From: RFTU01 sp046094505
GTDB lineage: Bacteria > Pseudomonadota > Gammaproteobacteria > Burkholderiales > Burkholderiaceae_C
Reading direction: 5' to 3'
Length of the DNA: 57,053 bases
Assembly: GCA_046094505.1 (NCBI GenBank)
Contig: JBJTHN010000073.1
Coordinates: 1 to 57,053, forward strand
Part shown: in pieces, positions 25,630 to 34,484 of the stretch
Position numbering within the stretch: position 1 is the first letter of the stretch
Layout: every line of letters starts with the position of its first letter
The notes under the pieces: generated by a model
Seen by the model: the letters and a program-made list of their open reading frames with translations, nothing else
The model's database searches: none
Told to the model about the DNA's origin: nothing
Translations under genes and position numbers: made by a program

Positions 25630-28600
25630 TTAGGCAGCCGTCAAGGCGCGGCGGCCCCTGAGCCGTCGCCACAAGCCCATCGCCATTCGCCACACCATCC
25701 GCAACAGCACCAAGGTGGCCAGAATCTCCAGCCCCGTCACCACCACCGCCCAAGGCGTTCCTCGGGCCTGGTTGCGCCGGTTGAACTTCTCGAACAGATG
25801 GTCGCGCATCAGCTCGATCGAGTCGTAGAAGCTGGGGATCACCAACAGCGTGAGGATGGTGGAGGTGATGGTGCCGCCAATGATGGCCACGGCCATGGGC
25901 CGGTAGAACTCTCCGCCTTGCCCCATGCCAATGGCCACCGGCAGCATGCCCGCAATCAGCGCGAAGGTCGTCATCAAGATCGGCCTTAAGCGCTTGCGGC
26001 CCGCCGTCATCAAGGCCTCCTCGCGGTCCACCCCTTCGGCCTGGAGCACCCGCGCCGCATCCAGCAGCAAGATGGCGTTTTTCGCCACCAAACCCATCAG
26101 CATGATCACCCCGATCAGGCTCATCAGGTTCAGCGTTGAGCCCGTCAACAACAGGGCCACCACCACCCCAATCAACGACAAGGGCAGCGACAGCATCACC
26201 GCCATAGGCGCGGTGAACGAGCCGAACTGCATCACCAGGATCAGATACATCAGCGCCACGCCCGACACCAAGGCGATACCCATCTGCTTGAAGACTTCCT
26301 GCTGGTCCTTGGAAGCCCCGGCCAGGTCGATTTCATAGCCCGGCGGGAAATTCATGGACTTGGCCAGCTTCACCGCATCGGCCGTCACCTCGCCCGGCGA
26401 GCGGCCCTGCACATTGGCTGCCACGCCCACACTGCGCTTGCCGTCGATGTGCTCGATACGGGACGGGGCCTTGCCCATGGTCACGGTGGCAATCTGCGCC
26501 AAAGGCACGGTTTGCCCCGTGTTGCCGATGGGCACGGGCAGCCGCTCGATGTGGCTGGCATCCAGCCTGTCGGCGGGCATCAGCCGCACGGCCACATCGC
26601 GGGCTTCGCCCGAGGGGTCTACCCAATCACCCGCTTCCACACCGGCAAACGCAACCCGCAGGGTGCTGGTCACATCGCCCGTGGAGATGCCCAACGCCGC
26701 GGCCAATCCGCGGTCCAGCTCAATCTGCAACTCGTTTTGTGGGGACTGCAGCGACAAGGACACGTCCACCGCACCGGGCACTTGTCGCAAGCGGTCCATG
26801 TAGTCTTCCGTCAACTGCAGCAGCTTGCGGGAGTCCGGGCCCGTGAAGCGCACCTGCACGGGCTTTTGTGCACCCCCGGCCAAGTCGTCCAGCACCGAAT
26901 ACTCCGCGCCCACCAACACCTCGATCTTGCTTCGCAGGTCCTTGGCCACCTCGACCGTCAAGCGCTTGCGGGACTTTCGATCCCCGAGGTCCACATAAAC
27001 GCGGCCGCCATTGACGTTGACCTGCGCGTTGGTGGCCTTGGTCTCTGGCAACTCGCGTGCGAGTGCGGCAGCGGCCTCCACCTTGCGCCGCGCATATTCC
27101 AAGCTCGACGACGGCGGCGTGCGCACGTCGATGGCCAAGACGCCGTAGTCCGAAACGGGCAGGAAGCTCGTTCCGCCGAACTTGCCCTGCAAGGCGATCG
27201 CGCCCACAAAGCTCAGCAGTGCAAACACCGTCATCCACCGCCGGTGGTGAAGCGCCCACTCGATCACGCGGCCATAACGGTCGGCCAGGTGGTCAAACCA
27301 GTCATTGAAACGCTGCAGCAGACGCGTCAGACCCTTCTTGGGCACATGCTTGTGGCCCGGGGGGTCACCCCAGTAGGCCGACAGCATCGGGTCCAGCGTG
27401 AAGGAAATCACCAAGCTCACCAGCACCGAAGCCACCACCGTCAAGCCGAAGGGCCTGAACCATTCGCCTGAAATACCGGGCATGAAGGCCACCGGAATGA
27501 ACACCGCAACGATAGAAAACGTGGTGGCCGCCACGGCAAGGCCGATTTCGGCCGTGCCCTGCAACGCCGCCGTCACCCGGTCGGCCCCACGCTCCATGTG
27601 TCGCACGATGTTCTCGCGCACCACGATGGCGTCGTCGATCAGCACGCCGATGGCCAGGGACAAGCCCAAGAGCGTCATGAAGTTGAGCGTGAAACCGCAC
27701 AACCACACCGCAATGAAGGCGGTCAGCACCGAGGTGGGCAGGGACAGGGCCGTGATCAGGGTGGATCGCCAGGAGTTCAAGAACACATACACCACGAACA
27801 CCGTGAGCACAGCGCCCAAGACCAAGGCCTCGATGACGTTGTTGAGGCTGCGTTGGGCGTTCTTACCGCCGTCTTCAGTGACGGCAATCGACGTGCCCTC
27901 GGGCAGTTCAGCCTGTATGGCCTTGACCAAGGCCCGGACCTCGTCGGCCACCGACACCGTCGAGGCCTCGCGCGAGCGCACGATCGACATGCCGACATTG
28001 GGCTTCCCATTGCGCTGGCTGAGCGACGTGACCTCCGCAAACCCGTCTTGAATCACGGCCAACTGGCCCAGGCGAACCAGCTCTGCGCCGTTACGCCGCA
28101 CCACGATCTGCGCAAACTCTTCGGGCTTTTCCAGTCGGCCCAAGAGGCGAATGCTTTGGTCTTCAAGCGTGCCTCGTACCTTGCCCACCGGGGCAGCGGC
28201 ATTCTGTTGGCGCAGGGCATTGATCACCTCGTTGACGGTGACGTTCAACTCCCGCATCTTCTGCGCCTGCAGCAACACGCTGAGCTCACGGCGTAAGGCG
28301 CCATACACGTTCACCTGCGCCACGCCCGAGAGTGCTCGAAAACGGTCGGCCAACTGGTCTTCCACCAGCCGAGAAATCACGGCATGGGTCTGGACGCTGG
28401 AAGACACCGCCACCTGCATGATGGGTTGGGCCGAGGGATCGATGCGCACGATCACCGGCTCACGGATTTCGGTGGGCAGCTTGTACCGCACCGATCCCAG
28501 GGCGTTGCGCACCTCGTCCGCACCCTCGACCAAGTTCTTGCCGAACTCGAAGAAGACCTGCAGGGAAGCTCCGCCTTCATTGGCGCTGGACCTCACCTCG

Positions 28601-28833
28601 CGCACGCCCGTCACGGACTGAAGGGACTTCTCCACCCGGTTGAGGAGTTCGCGCTCCACGGTTTCCGGCGATGCGCCGGGGTAGGGAATGTTCACCACCA
28701 ACAGTGGCAGTGCCACATCGGGACGTTCATTGACCTTCAGCTTGCTCAAGGCCAGCAAGCCCAGCGCCATCAGGCCCACGATGATCACCACCGTGGCCAC
28801 CGGCCGGCGGACACTGAAGTTCGACAAAAACAT
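25630..28833 (-). CDS. RND-family efflux pump, inner-membrane transporter
   Basis: A 1067-aa HAE1-type RND pump that expels toxic compounds with proton antiport. The first helix is in VATVVIIVGLMALGLLAL, and the proton-relay Asp pair is in GVLIDDAIVV (near residue 400). The second-half motif GLVAKNAILLLD is also present. Two large periplasmic loops lie after TM1 and TM7. After the normal last helix (ending TLLVIPSFYDSI) there is a tail of about 60 residues with another hydrophobic stretch, possibly a 13th helix. The adaptor gene is immediately upstream; no outer-membrane factor is present in the window. Confidence 0.95.
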   Translation of the reverse strand: MFLSNFSVRRPVATVVIIVGLMALGLLALSKLKVNERPDVALPLLVVNIPYPGASPETVERELLNRVEKSLQSVTGVREVRSSANEGGASLQVFFEFGKNLVEGADEVRNALGSVRYKLPTEIREPVIVRIDPSAQPIMQVAVSSSVQTHAVISRLVEDQLADRFRALSGVAQVNVYGALRRELSVLLQAQKMRELNVTVNEVINALRQQNAAAPVGKVRGTLEDQSIRLLGRLEKPEEFAQIVVRRNGAELVRLGQLAVIQDGFAEVTSLSQRNGKPNVGMSIVRSREASTVSVADEVRALVKAIQAELPEGTSIAVTEDGGKNAQRSLNNVIEALVLGAVLTVFVVYVFLNSWRSTLITALSLPTSVLTAFIAVWLCGFTLNFMTLLGLSLAIGVLIDDAIVVRENIVRHMERGADRVTAALQGTAEIGLAVAATTFSIVAVFIPVAFMPGISGEWFRPFGLTVVASVLVSLVISFTLDPMLSAYWGDPPGHKHVPKKGLTRLLQRFNDWFDHLADRYGRVIEWALHHRRWMTVFALLSFVGAIALQGKFGGTSFLPVSDYGVLAIDVRTPPSSSLEYARRKVEAAAALARELPETKATNAQVNVNGGRVYVDLGDRKSRKRLTVEVAKDLRSKIEVLVGAEYSVLDDLAGGAQKPVQVRFTGPDSRKLLQLTEDYMDRLRQVPGAVDVSLSLQSPQNELQIELDRGLAAALGISTGDVTSTLRVAFAGVEAGDWVDPSGEARDVAVRLMPADRLDASHIERLPVPIGNTGQTVPLAQIATVTMGKAPSRIEHIDGKRSVGVAANVQGRSPGEVTADAVKLAKSMNFPPGYEIDLAGASKDQQEVFKQMGIALVSGVALMYLILVMQFGSFTAPMAVMLSLPLSLIGVVVALLLTGSTLNLMSLIGVIMLMGLVAKNAILLLDAARVLQAEGVDREEALMTAGRKRLRPILMTTFALIAGMLPVAIGMGQGGEFYRPMAVAIIGGTITSTILTLLVIPSFYDSIELMRDHLFEKFNRRNQARGTPWAVVVTGLEILATLVLLRMVWRMAMGLWRRLRGRRALTAA

Positions 28834-28836
28834 CGC

Positions 28837-29958
28837 TCAGCCCTCGCGCACGGTGTAGCGCTGGCCATCCACCGGACGGCTGCCCGGGCTGCGCAACACC
28901 TGGTCCCCGGCCTTCAAGCCCTGGGTCACCACGAACAGGCCCGTGCGCACATCGCGCGGCGCCACCGTGACCTGCACGCGCTTGAGCGTGCCGCCCTGCA
29001 GGGCCCACACGGTCATCTTGTCGCCGTCGCGCACCAAGGCGGTCTCTGGCAGCGCCAAAACGGTGGGCGCCTGCACATCCACCGAACCCTCCGCGTACAA
29101 GCCGGCAATCAAGCCGCTGCGGCCCGGACCGCTGAGCAAATCCACCACCACCGCCACCTGGCGAGACACGGGCTGGGCCACGGAATCAATGCGGCGGATG
29201 CGCCCCTCGCGGTCCGCGGGCTCCACACCCTGAACCCGAACCTTCACGGCCTGACCCACGCGCAACTCGCCCACCCGCTCGGCCGGCACCAGAGCCTCCA
29301 TCCGCAGGCTGGCCGGGTCGATCACCTGAACCAACTCTTTACCCATGGTGGCCGTGTCGCCCGAGGACACCTTGCGCGAGGCCACGATGCCATCAAAGGG
29401 CGCGCGAACCTCGGTGCGCTCCAGCTGTTGGCGCGCGGTGGACACCCGCGCTTTGGCCGCCACCTGCTCGCTTTGCGCCAGGTTGCGGCGTACTTCCGCA
29501 TCCTCCATGGCCTGCACCGAACTCATGCCCTGGGCCTGCAGCGACTTCAAGCGCTGAAAGGTGCGCTCAGCGCCTTCAAATGAACGCTCGGCCGCGCGCA
29601 AGGCCTCCTCGGCCGACAGCAAGGCGTCTCGGATGGCCGCATCGTCGAGCTTGACGAGCAACTCACCGCGCTTGACGGGCTCGCCGTTGTCGCGCAACAC
29701 GCGCTGCACCACGGAACCCACTTCGGCCCGCAAGTCGGCTCGCCGCTCAGCCTGGATGGCGCCCGTCAACACCGGCGCGGTGGCCGCAGCCCCGTTGCGC
29801 CCAGCCACCCAAATGTCCTCGCGGCCCAAGCTCAGGACGGCGGGCTCGGCCGTTTGCGTGCCTTGTGCATCGCGTGCGGCCTGAGGCTTGTCAGCACCCC
29901 CGCAGGCAGCCAAGATCGAAACGGCGCACAACGAAGCCAGGCCCAACGAGGCCTTCAT
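28837..29958 (-). CDS. RND efflux periplasmic adaptor lipoprotein
   Basis: A 373-aa membrane-fusion protein that bridges the RND pump to an outer-membrane channel. The N-terminus is a lipoprotein signal with lipobox LAAC, and the Cys is about residue 19. Then come the lipoyl/barrel-sandwich half (LRAEVGSVVQRVLRDNGEPV), a helical hairpin rich in Ala, Glu and Arg (about residues 110-165), the second half (RAPFDGIVASRKVSSGD) and a C-terminal beta-barrel. ATG 29958 is chosen because the lipoprotein signal begins there. Only three bases separate it from the pump gene, so they form an operon. Confidence 0.93.
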   Translation of the reverse strand: MKASLGLASLCAVSILAACGGADKPQAARDAQGTQTAEPAVLSLGREDIWVAGRNGAAATAPVLTGAIQAERRADLRAEVGSVVQRVLRDNGEPVKRGELLVKLDDAAIRDALLSAEEALRAAERSFEGAERTFQRLKSLQAQGMSSVQAMEDAEVRRNLAQSEQVAAKARVSTARQQLERTEVRAPFDGIVASRKVSSGDTATMGKELVQVIDPASLRMEALVPAERVGELRVGQAVKVRVQGVEPADREGRIRRIDSVAQPVSRQVAVVVDLLSGPGRSGLIAGLYAEGSVDVQAPTVLALPETALVRDGDKMTVWALQGGTLKRVQVTVAPRDVRTGLFVVTQGLKAGDQVLRSPGSRPVDGQRYTVREG

Positions 29959-30122
29959 CCATCCATGATTCAAGTTTGTTCTCCGCTCAAAGAGCAAGGG
30001 CCCATGGAACCGCAAATGCCCGGACCCTTCCAGCGCCCCGCGACAAGGTGCAGCTGGGGCCGACGGACGGTGCAAAGGACGAAGGATAAACCCTGGGGTG
30101 GTCGCCCACAACGGCGCGCTGC

Positions 30123-31253
30123 TCAGCGCGGCAGCAAGCGCGCTTGGGACAAGTCCACACCCACCATCAGGGCTTGCCCCGGCAGGCGCTCAGATTGGCC
30201 CGCGCGGTGCGCCTCGTCGACCTGCAGCGTCCAGCCTGGTGTACCGGGCAGCACCAGGTGGTAGCGCACGAAGGCCCCCAGGAACTCGCGGTCTTGCACC
30301 TGGGCCTGCATCCACAGATGGGTGGCCGCAGCCGGCACGCCAGGCTCCTGCAGCACCGCATGGTGTGGGCGGCTACACAGCCAGGCAGCAGCGCCACGGG
30401 CCAAGCCGGCGCCGGCAGCCGGGCGCAGCGCACACGAAGTGGGGGCTTCTGGCAACCCCGGAATCGAGACCCGCCAGCTCCCTTGTGGGTCCTCGACGCC
30501 TTCGGGCTGCGCCTGCACCACCACGGGCAAGGCGTTCATGGTGCCCACAAAGTGCGCCACGAACGCATTGGCCGGCTCCTCGTACAGCTGCATGGGCGTG
30601 CCCACCTGCTGCACCACGCCCTGGTCCAGCACCGCCATGCGGTCGGCCGTGGTCATGGCCTCTTCCTGGTCGTGGGTCACGAAGATGGTGGTCAGGCCGA
30701 GGCGCCGCTGCAGCGCCAGCAGCTCTTGGCGCATCTGCACCCGCAGGGTCTTGTCCAGGTTGGACAAAGGCTCGTCGAGCAGCAGCACCTGCGGCTCCAC
30801 CACCAAGGTGCGCGCCAGGGCCACGCGCTGCTGCTGGCCGCCCGACAGCTGCGAAGGCCGCCTGTGCCCAAAGGCCGACAGGCCCACCAGTTCCAAGGCC
30901 TCCCCCACCCGGGCTTGCGCCTGAGCCTTGTCCACGCGGCGCTCCACCAGGCCGAAGGCCACGTTGTCCCACACGCTCAGGTGCGGCCATAGGGCGTAGT
31001 TCTGAAACACCAGGCCCACCGGGCGCTGCCAGGTCTCCAGCGACGTGATGTCCTGGCCGTCCACCAACAGTTGTCCTTGCGTGTGCCGGTTGAAGCCCGC
31101 GATCAGGCGCAGCAGCGAGCTCTTGCCCGAACCCGAGGGGCCCAACAAGGCGAAGAATTCGCCCGGCGCGATGTCCAAGCTCACATCACGCAGCACCTCG
31201 GTGGCGCCATAGGACAGGCGGATGTGGCGGCACTGAACACTGACCTTCTTCAT
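30123..31253 (-). CDS. ABC transporter ATPase, ferric/phosphonate/polyamine (FbpC/PotA-like) type
   Basis: A 376-aa ATPase with Walker A GPSGSGKSS, Q-loop VFQNYAL, signature LSGGQQQRVALARTL, Walker B VLLLDEPLSN and the H-loop VTHDQEEAM. The last third is a TOBE-type domain. The start ATG overlaps the permease stop (ATGA), which confirms an operon; the longer open frame to 32060 lies inside the permease gene and is rejected. It energises the fused permease upstream. The ligand class (iron, phosphonate or an organic acid) is not determined by the ATPase. Confidence 0.94.
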   Translation of the reverse strand: MKKVSVQCRHIRLSYGATEVLRDVSLDIAPGEFFALLGPSGSGKSSLLRLIAGFNRHTQGQLLVDGQDITSLETWQRPVGLVFQNYALWPHLSVWDNVAFGLVERRVDKAQAQARVGEALELVGLSAFGHRRPSQLSGGQQQRVALARTLVVEPQVLLLDEPLSNLDKTLRVQMRQELLALQRRLGLTTIFVTHDQEEAMTTADRMAVLDQGVVQQVGTPMQLYEEPANAFVAHFVGTMNALPVVVQAQPEGVEDPQGSWRVSIPGLPEAPTSCALRPAAGAGLARGAAAWLCSRPHHAVLQEPGVPAAATHLWMQAQVQDREFLGAFVRYHLVLPGTPGWTLQVDEAHRAGQSERLPGQALMVGVDLSQARLLPR

Positions 31254-32923
31254 GATTGAACCTTTTGCGCCTGCGACCGCTCCACCACCACATGCGACAC
31301 ATAGGTGCCCAGGGCCACCACCACGATGGCCAGCACGCCCAAGGCCGCACCCGGGCCTCGCCCAGCCACGCTTTGCATGTACAGATAAATGCCGTAACTC
31401 ATGGGCGCCTGAGAGTCTGCAGACACCAAGAGAATCGTGGCCGACAACTCCACCGCTGCCGTGATGAAGCTGGTCACAAAACCGGCCAAGATGCCACCAC
31501 CCATCAGCGGCACCACCACGCGACGGATGGTGCGCCCGCGTGTGGCGCCCAGGCTTTGCGCGGCCTCTTCCAGGGACACATGCAACTGCTGCAGGGCCGC
31601 CATGCAACTGCGCAGCGCATAGGGCAGCCGCCGCACCGCATAGGCCAGCATGATGGCCACCCAGGTGCCGGTGATCAGCATCTCGGTGCCCGGCACCGTA
31701 ACCCCTTTGAACAGGCGCAGAAAGCCGATGGCCAGCACGATGCCCGGCACCGCAAGCGAGGCCGTGGCGATCCAGTCCAGCCACTGACGCGCGGGCAGCC
31801 GTGTGCGCAGAATCAGGTAGGCAATCGTCACCCCCAGCACCACATCCAAGAGCGCGGCCAGGCCGCAATACAGCAAGGTGTTGCGAATCATGCCGCTGCT
31901 CTCGCTGAAGACTGTGGCGTAGTGGGCCAGCGTGTAGGCGTCGGGCAGCGGGGAAAAACTCCAGACCTGGGCAAACGACAGCAGCAACACGCCCACGTGC
32001 GGCGACAAGGTCACCAGCAGCACCAAGCCGATCCAGGCATAGGCCCCCACCGACCCCCACCAGGACAGCTCGCGGCGCTGCAAGCCGGTGCCGCCTTTTT
32101 GCAGCGTCGAAAAGTCACGCCCCTTGAGCGCCCGTGCCGACAAAGCCATGGCCGCGATCGAAAACCCGATCATGATCACGCTGATCACATAACCCAGCGG
32201 GTCTTCCAGGCCCACCTGGGTGATGCGCAGATACGCCTGGGGCGCCAGCAGATTGGTCTGCCCCATCACCAAGGGCGTGCCCAGGTCGTCGAACACCTTC
32301 ACGAACACCAAGGAAGCACCGGCCACAAAGCCGGGTAGCGACAGCGGAAACACCACGCGCCAGAACAGTCGCCAGCCCCGGCAGCCCAGGTTCAGCGCCG
32401 CCTCTTCCATCGCGCCATCAATGTTGCGCAAGGCCACCGTGAGGTTCATCAGGATGAAGGGGAAATAGTGGATAGCCTCCACAAAAACCACCCCGTTCAA
32501 ACCCTCCATGATGGGCAGCGTGAAGCCCAGATACTCCTGCAGCAGCAGGTTGACCGTGCCGCTGCGCCCGAAGATGAGTTGTAGCGACACCGCGCCTACA
32601 AAGGGCGGCATGATCAGCGGCAACACGCCCAGCGTTTGAATCAAGAGCGCGCCGCGAAACTTGAAGCGCACCGTGAGCACGGCCAGCGGCACCGCCAGCA
32701 CCGCGGCCCACAGCGCCGACATCACCGCCACGTACAGGCTGTTGAGAAAGGCCTCGCGCATGAGCGCCTGGCCGAAGAAGGCGGCGAAATGGCTGAGGGT
32801 GGGGTGGTTGTTGGCGTCCAGAAAGGCGGTGACAAACACCAGGCCCACCGGGAACACAAAGAACAGCAGCAAAAAGGCCAGCACCAGGCCGCCGGCCGCC
32901 CACACCCCCAAACCGTGGCGCAT
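31250..32923 (-). CDS. ABC transporter permease, two fused membrane modules (FbpB-like)
   Basis: A 557-aa permease with two homologous binding-protein-dependent transport modules in one chain, about 12 helices in total. Each half carries an EAA-type loop: EEAALNLGCRGWRLFWRVVFPL in the first (shown only in part: EEAALNLGCRG) and EEAAQSLGATRG in the second. This layout is typical of FbpB and related ferric-iron or 2-aminoethylphosphonate transporters. It sits nine bases after the binding-protein gene and overlaps the ATPase gene. Confidence 0.93.
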   Translation of the reverse strand: MRHGLGVWAAGGLVLAFLLLFFVFPVGLVFVTAFLDANNHPTLSHFAAFFGQALMREAFLNSLYVAVMSALWAAVLAVPLAVLTVRFKFRGALLIQTLGVLPLIMPPFVGAVSLQLIFGRSGTVNLLLQEYLGFTLPIMEGLNGVVFVEAIHYFPFILMNLTVALRNIDGAMEEAALNLGCRGWRLFWRVVFPLSLPGFVAGASLVFVKVFDDLGTPLVMGQTNLLAPQAYLRITQVGLEDPLGYVISVIMIGFSIAAMALSARALKGRDFSTLQKGGTGLQRRELSWWGSVGAYAWIGLVLLVTLSPHVGVLLLSFAQVWSFSPLPDAYTLAHYATVFSESSGMIRNTLLYCGLAALLDVVLGVTIAYLILRTRLPARQWLDWIATASLAVPGIVLAIGFLRLFKGVTVPGTEMLITGTWVAIMLAYAVRRLPYALRSCMAALQQLHVSLEEAAQSLGATRGRTIRRVVVPLMGGGILAGFVTSFITAAVELSATILLVSADSQAPMSYGIYLYMQSVAGRGPGAALGVLAIVVVALGTYVSHVVVERSQAQKVQS

Positions 32924-32932
32924 CGGCTGGGC

Positions 32933-34291
32933 TTACTTCAGCGCGGCCAGGGCCTGCTCTGCCAAGCTGCGGGCGCGCTCATAGTTTTGCTTGGCGCTGG
33001 TGTTCCAGTGGTTTTCAAGCGCGGTAACGCCCTTGTTCACCGCCGCGTCCTTCTTGTTGGCGGCAAACATCGCCAAGAAGGCCTGGTCGCCCACTTTGGC
33101 CGTGTCCACCACGGGGGTGTAGGCCGCCTCGCGCGCATCCTTGAGCAGCTGCGCCGCCTTGGGGTTGGGCTTTTTGGCCAGCGCCGCCTCACCTGCGTGG
33201 ATGGCCTTGGTGGCCGCCTGCAACTCCTTCAGACGGAAGGTGATGGTTTGGTCAAACACCGCTGAGACCACGTTGTAGCGGGCTTCGCTGAGGTCGGAGT
33301 TGAACTGCACCTTGGCGCGCTTGGCAATCTCAAAGGGGTTGGGATAGCCCGCGGGAACCTTGACGCCAGCGGCCGTCATCGCCTCGGGCGGCAGGATGGG
33401 CAGGCGCGAAATCTTGGGGTCGTACAGCAGCTGCTGCCCCTCCAGCGAGACGCTGTAGCTGATGAAGCGCTTGGCCTCGTCCTTGTTCTTCGCACCCACC
33501 ACCAAACCGATGTTGGCCGGCACCACGCTGGTCACATCGGGGTAATGAAAATCCACCGGGAAGCCCGAATACTTGCCCGCCAACCCGAAGAAGTCGATGA
33601 CCAACCCGATGCCGAACTGGCCGTTGTTCACACCGTCGGGCACCCCGAAGCTGCGCTCGGTGATGGCCGCACAGTTGCCCGCGATCTGCAGCATCTGCGA
33701 CCAGCCCTTCTCCCAGCCCTCGCCTTGCAGCAGGGTCTCCACCGTCAGGTGGGTGGTGCCCGAGCGCGAAGGCGAGCTCATGGCCAAATGGCCGAAGTAC
33801 ACCGGTCTAACCAGCTCGGCCCACTGCTTGGGCGGGGGCAGCTTGTTGGCCGCCACGTATCGGGTGTTCCACATGATCCCGTAGCCGGCCAGGGCCTGGC
33901 CCAGGTACTTCAGGTCCGACGGGTTGATGGGATACGCCCCCACCTTGGCCGGCGCGGCCTTGTTCACCAGGTCAGGGATGGCCTCGAGCAGGCCCTGGCC
34001 GGCCAGCACCTCAAAGGCATCGGGCGCGGAGGCCCAGAACACATCCGGCCGCTGGCCTGCGGGCAGTTCCCGGACATAGGCCATGCCCTGAACAGTGTTC
34101 TTGTTCAGGATCTCCAGGCGTATGCCCGGGTGGGCCCTTTCGAAGGCTGTCTTGTAGGCCTGGGTCAGTTCCTTGGGGAAGGAGGTGACGACGGTGACGG
34201 TGCCGGCCCGGGCCGCGCCGCCGCTTGCGCACGCCAGCACCGCTACGGCCAGGGCGACCCACGCAGAAGACAACTTTGACCCGGCTTGCAT
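32933..34291 (-). CDS. ABC transporter extracellular solute-binding protein (type 2 fold)
   Basis: A 452-aa periplasmic binding protein. The signal peptide ends near residue 29 (core VALAVAVLACASGGA, cleavage after ARA). The mature part begins with VTVVTSFPKELTQAYKTAF, as in iron/2-aminoethylphosphonate/polyamine-type receptors, and includes YGIMWNTRYVA and MSSPSRSGTTH loops. About 100 extra residues at the C-terminus are helical and rich in Ala and Lys, making it longer than FbpA proteins (about 340 aa). ATG 34291 is chosen by the signal peptide. It diverges from the lyase-ligase-dioxygenase operon. Confidence 0.9.
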   Translation of the reverse strand: MQAGSKLSSAWVALAVAVLACASGGAARAGTVTVVTSFPKELTQAYKTAFERAHPGIRLEILNKNTVQGMAYVRELPAGQRPDVFWASAPDAFEVLAGQGLLEAIPDLVNKAAPAKVGAYPINPSDLKYLGQALAGYGIMWNTRYVAANKLPPPKQWAELVRPVYFGHLAMSSPSRSGTTHLTVETLLQGEGWEKGWSQMLQIAGNCAAITERSFGVPDGVNNGQFGIGLVIDFFGLAGKYSGFPVDFHYPDVTSVVPANIGLVVGAKNKDEAKRFISYSVSLEGQQLLYDPKISRLPILPPEAMTAAGVKVPAGYPNPFEIAKRAKVQFNSDLSEARYNVVSAVFDQTITFRLKELQAATKAIHAGEAALAKKPNPKAAQLLKDAREAAYTPVVDTAKVGDQAFLAMFAANKKDAAVNKGVTALENHWNTSAKQNYERARSLAEQALAALK

Positions 34292-34308
34292 CGTGACGCT
34301 CCATCCAT

Positions 34309-34348
34309 ACCGAAACACCGTAATGCTACCGACAGATGGCACCGAAAC
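34309..34348. promoter_or_regulatory. Direct repeat ACCGAAAC, 32 bases apart, in a divergent promoter region
   Basis: ACCGAAAC occurs at 34309-34316 and 34341-34348, three helical turns apart, in the 193-base gap between the ABC binding protein and the citryl-CoA-lyase-like gene. The spacing would place both copies on one face of the DNA, as for a regulator that controls both operons. No regulator gene is adjacent. The repeat is seen; its role is inferred. Confidence 0.4.
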
Positions 34349-34484
34349 GGACCTCGTCTGCACGGGGACTTCCCGAATGGTGCTTCCGTCATGGGCACGC
34401 CACGTTCATCGGCCATCAATGGGGCTACCAGCGCGGGAGCCCCCCCATACTCAAACACAAGGCCAGGCACTATCCTTCCCCACC

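Noticed and set aside
26449..27471. 340-aa plus-strand open frame opposite the RND pump
   Set aside because: Lies wholly within a recognised gene and shows no domain or signal sequence.
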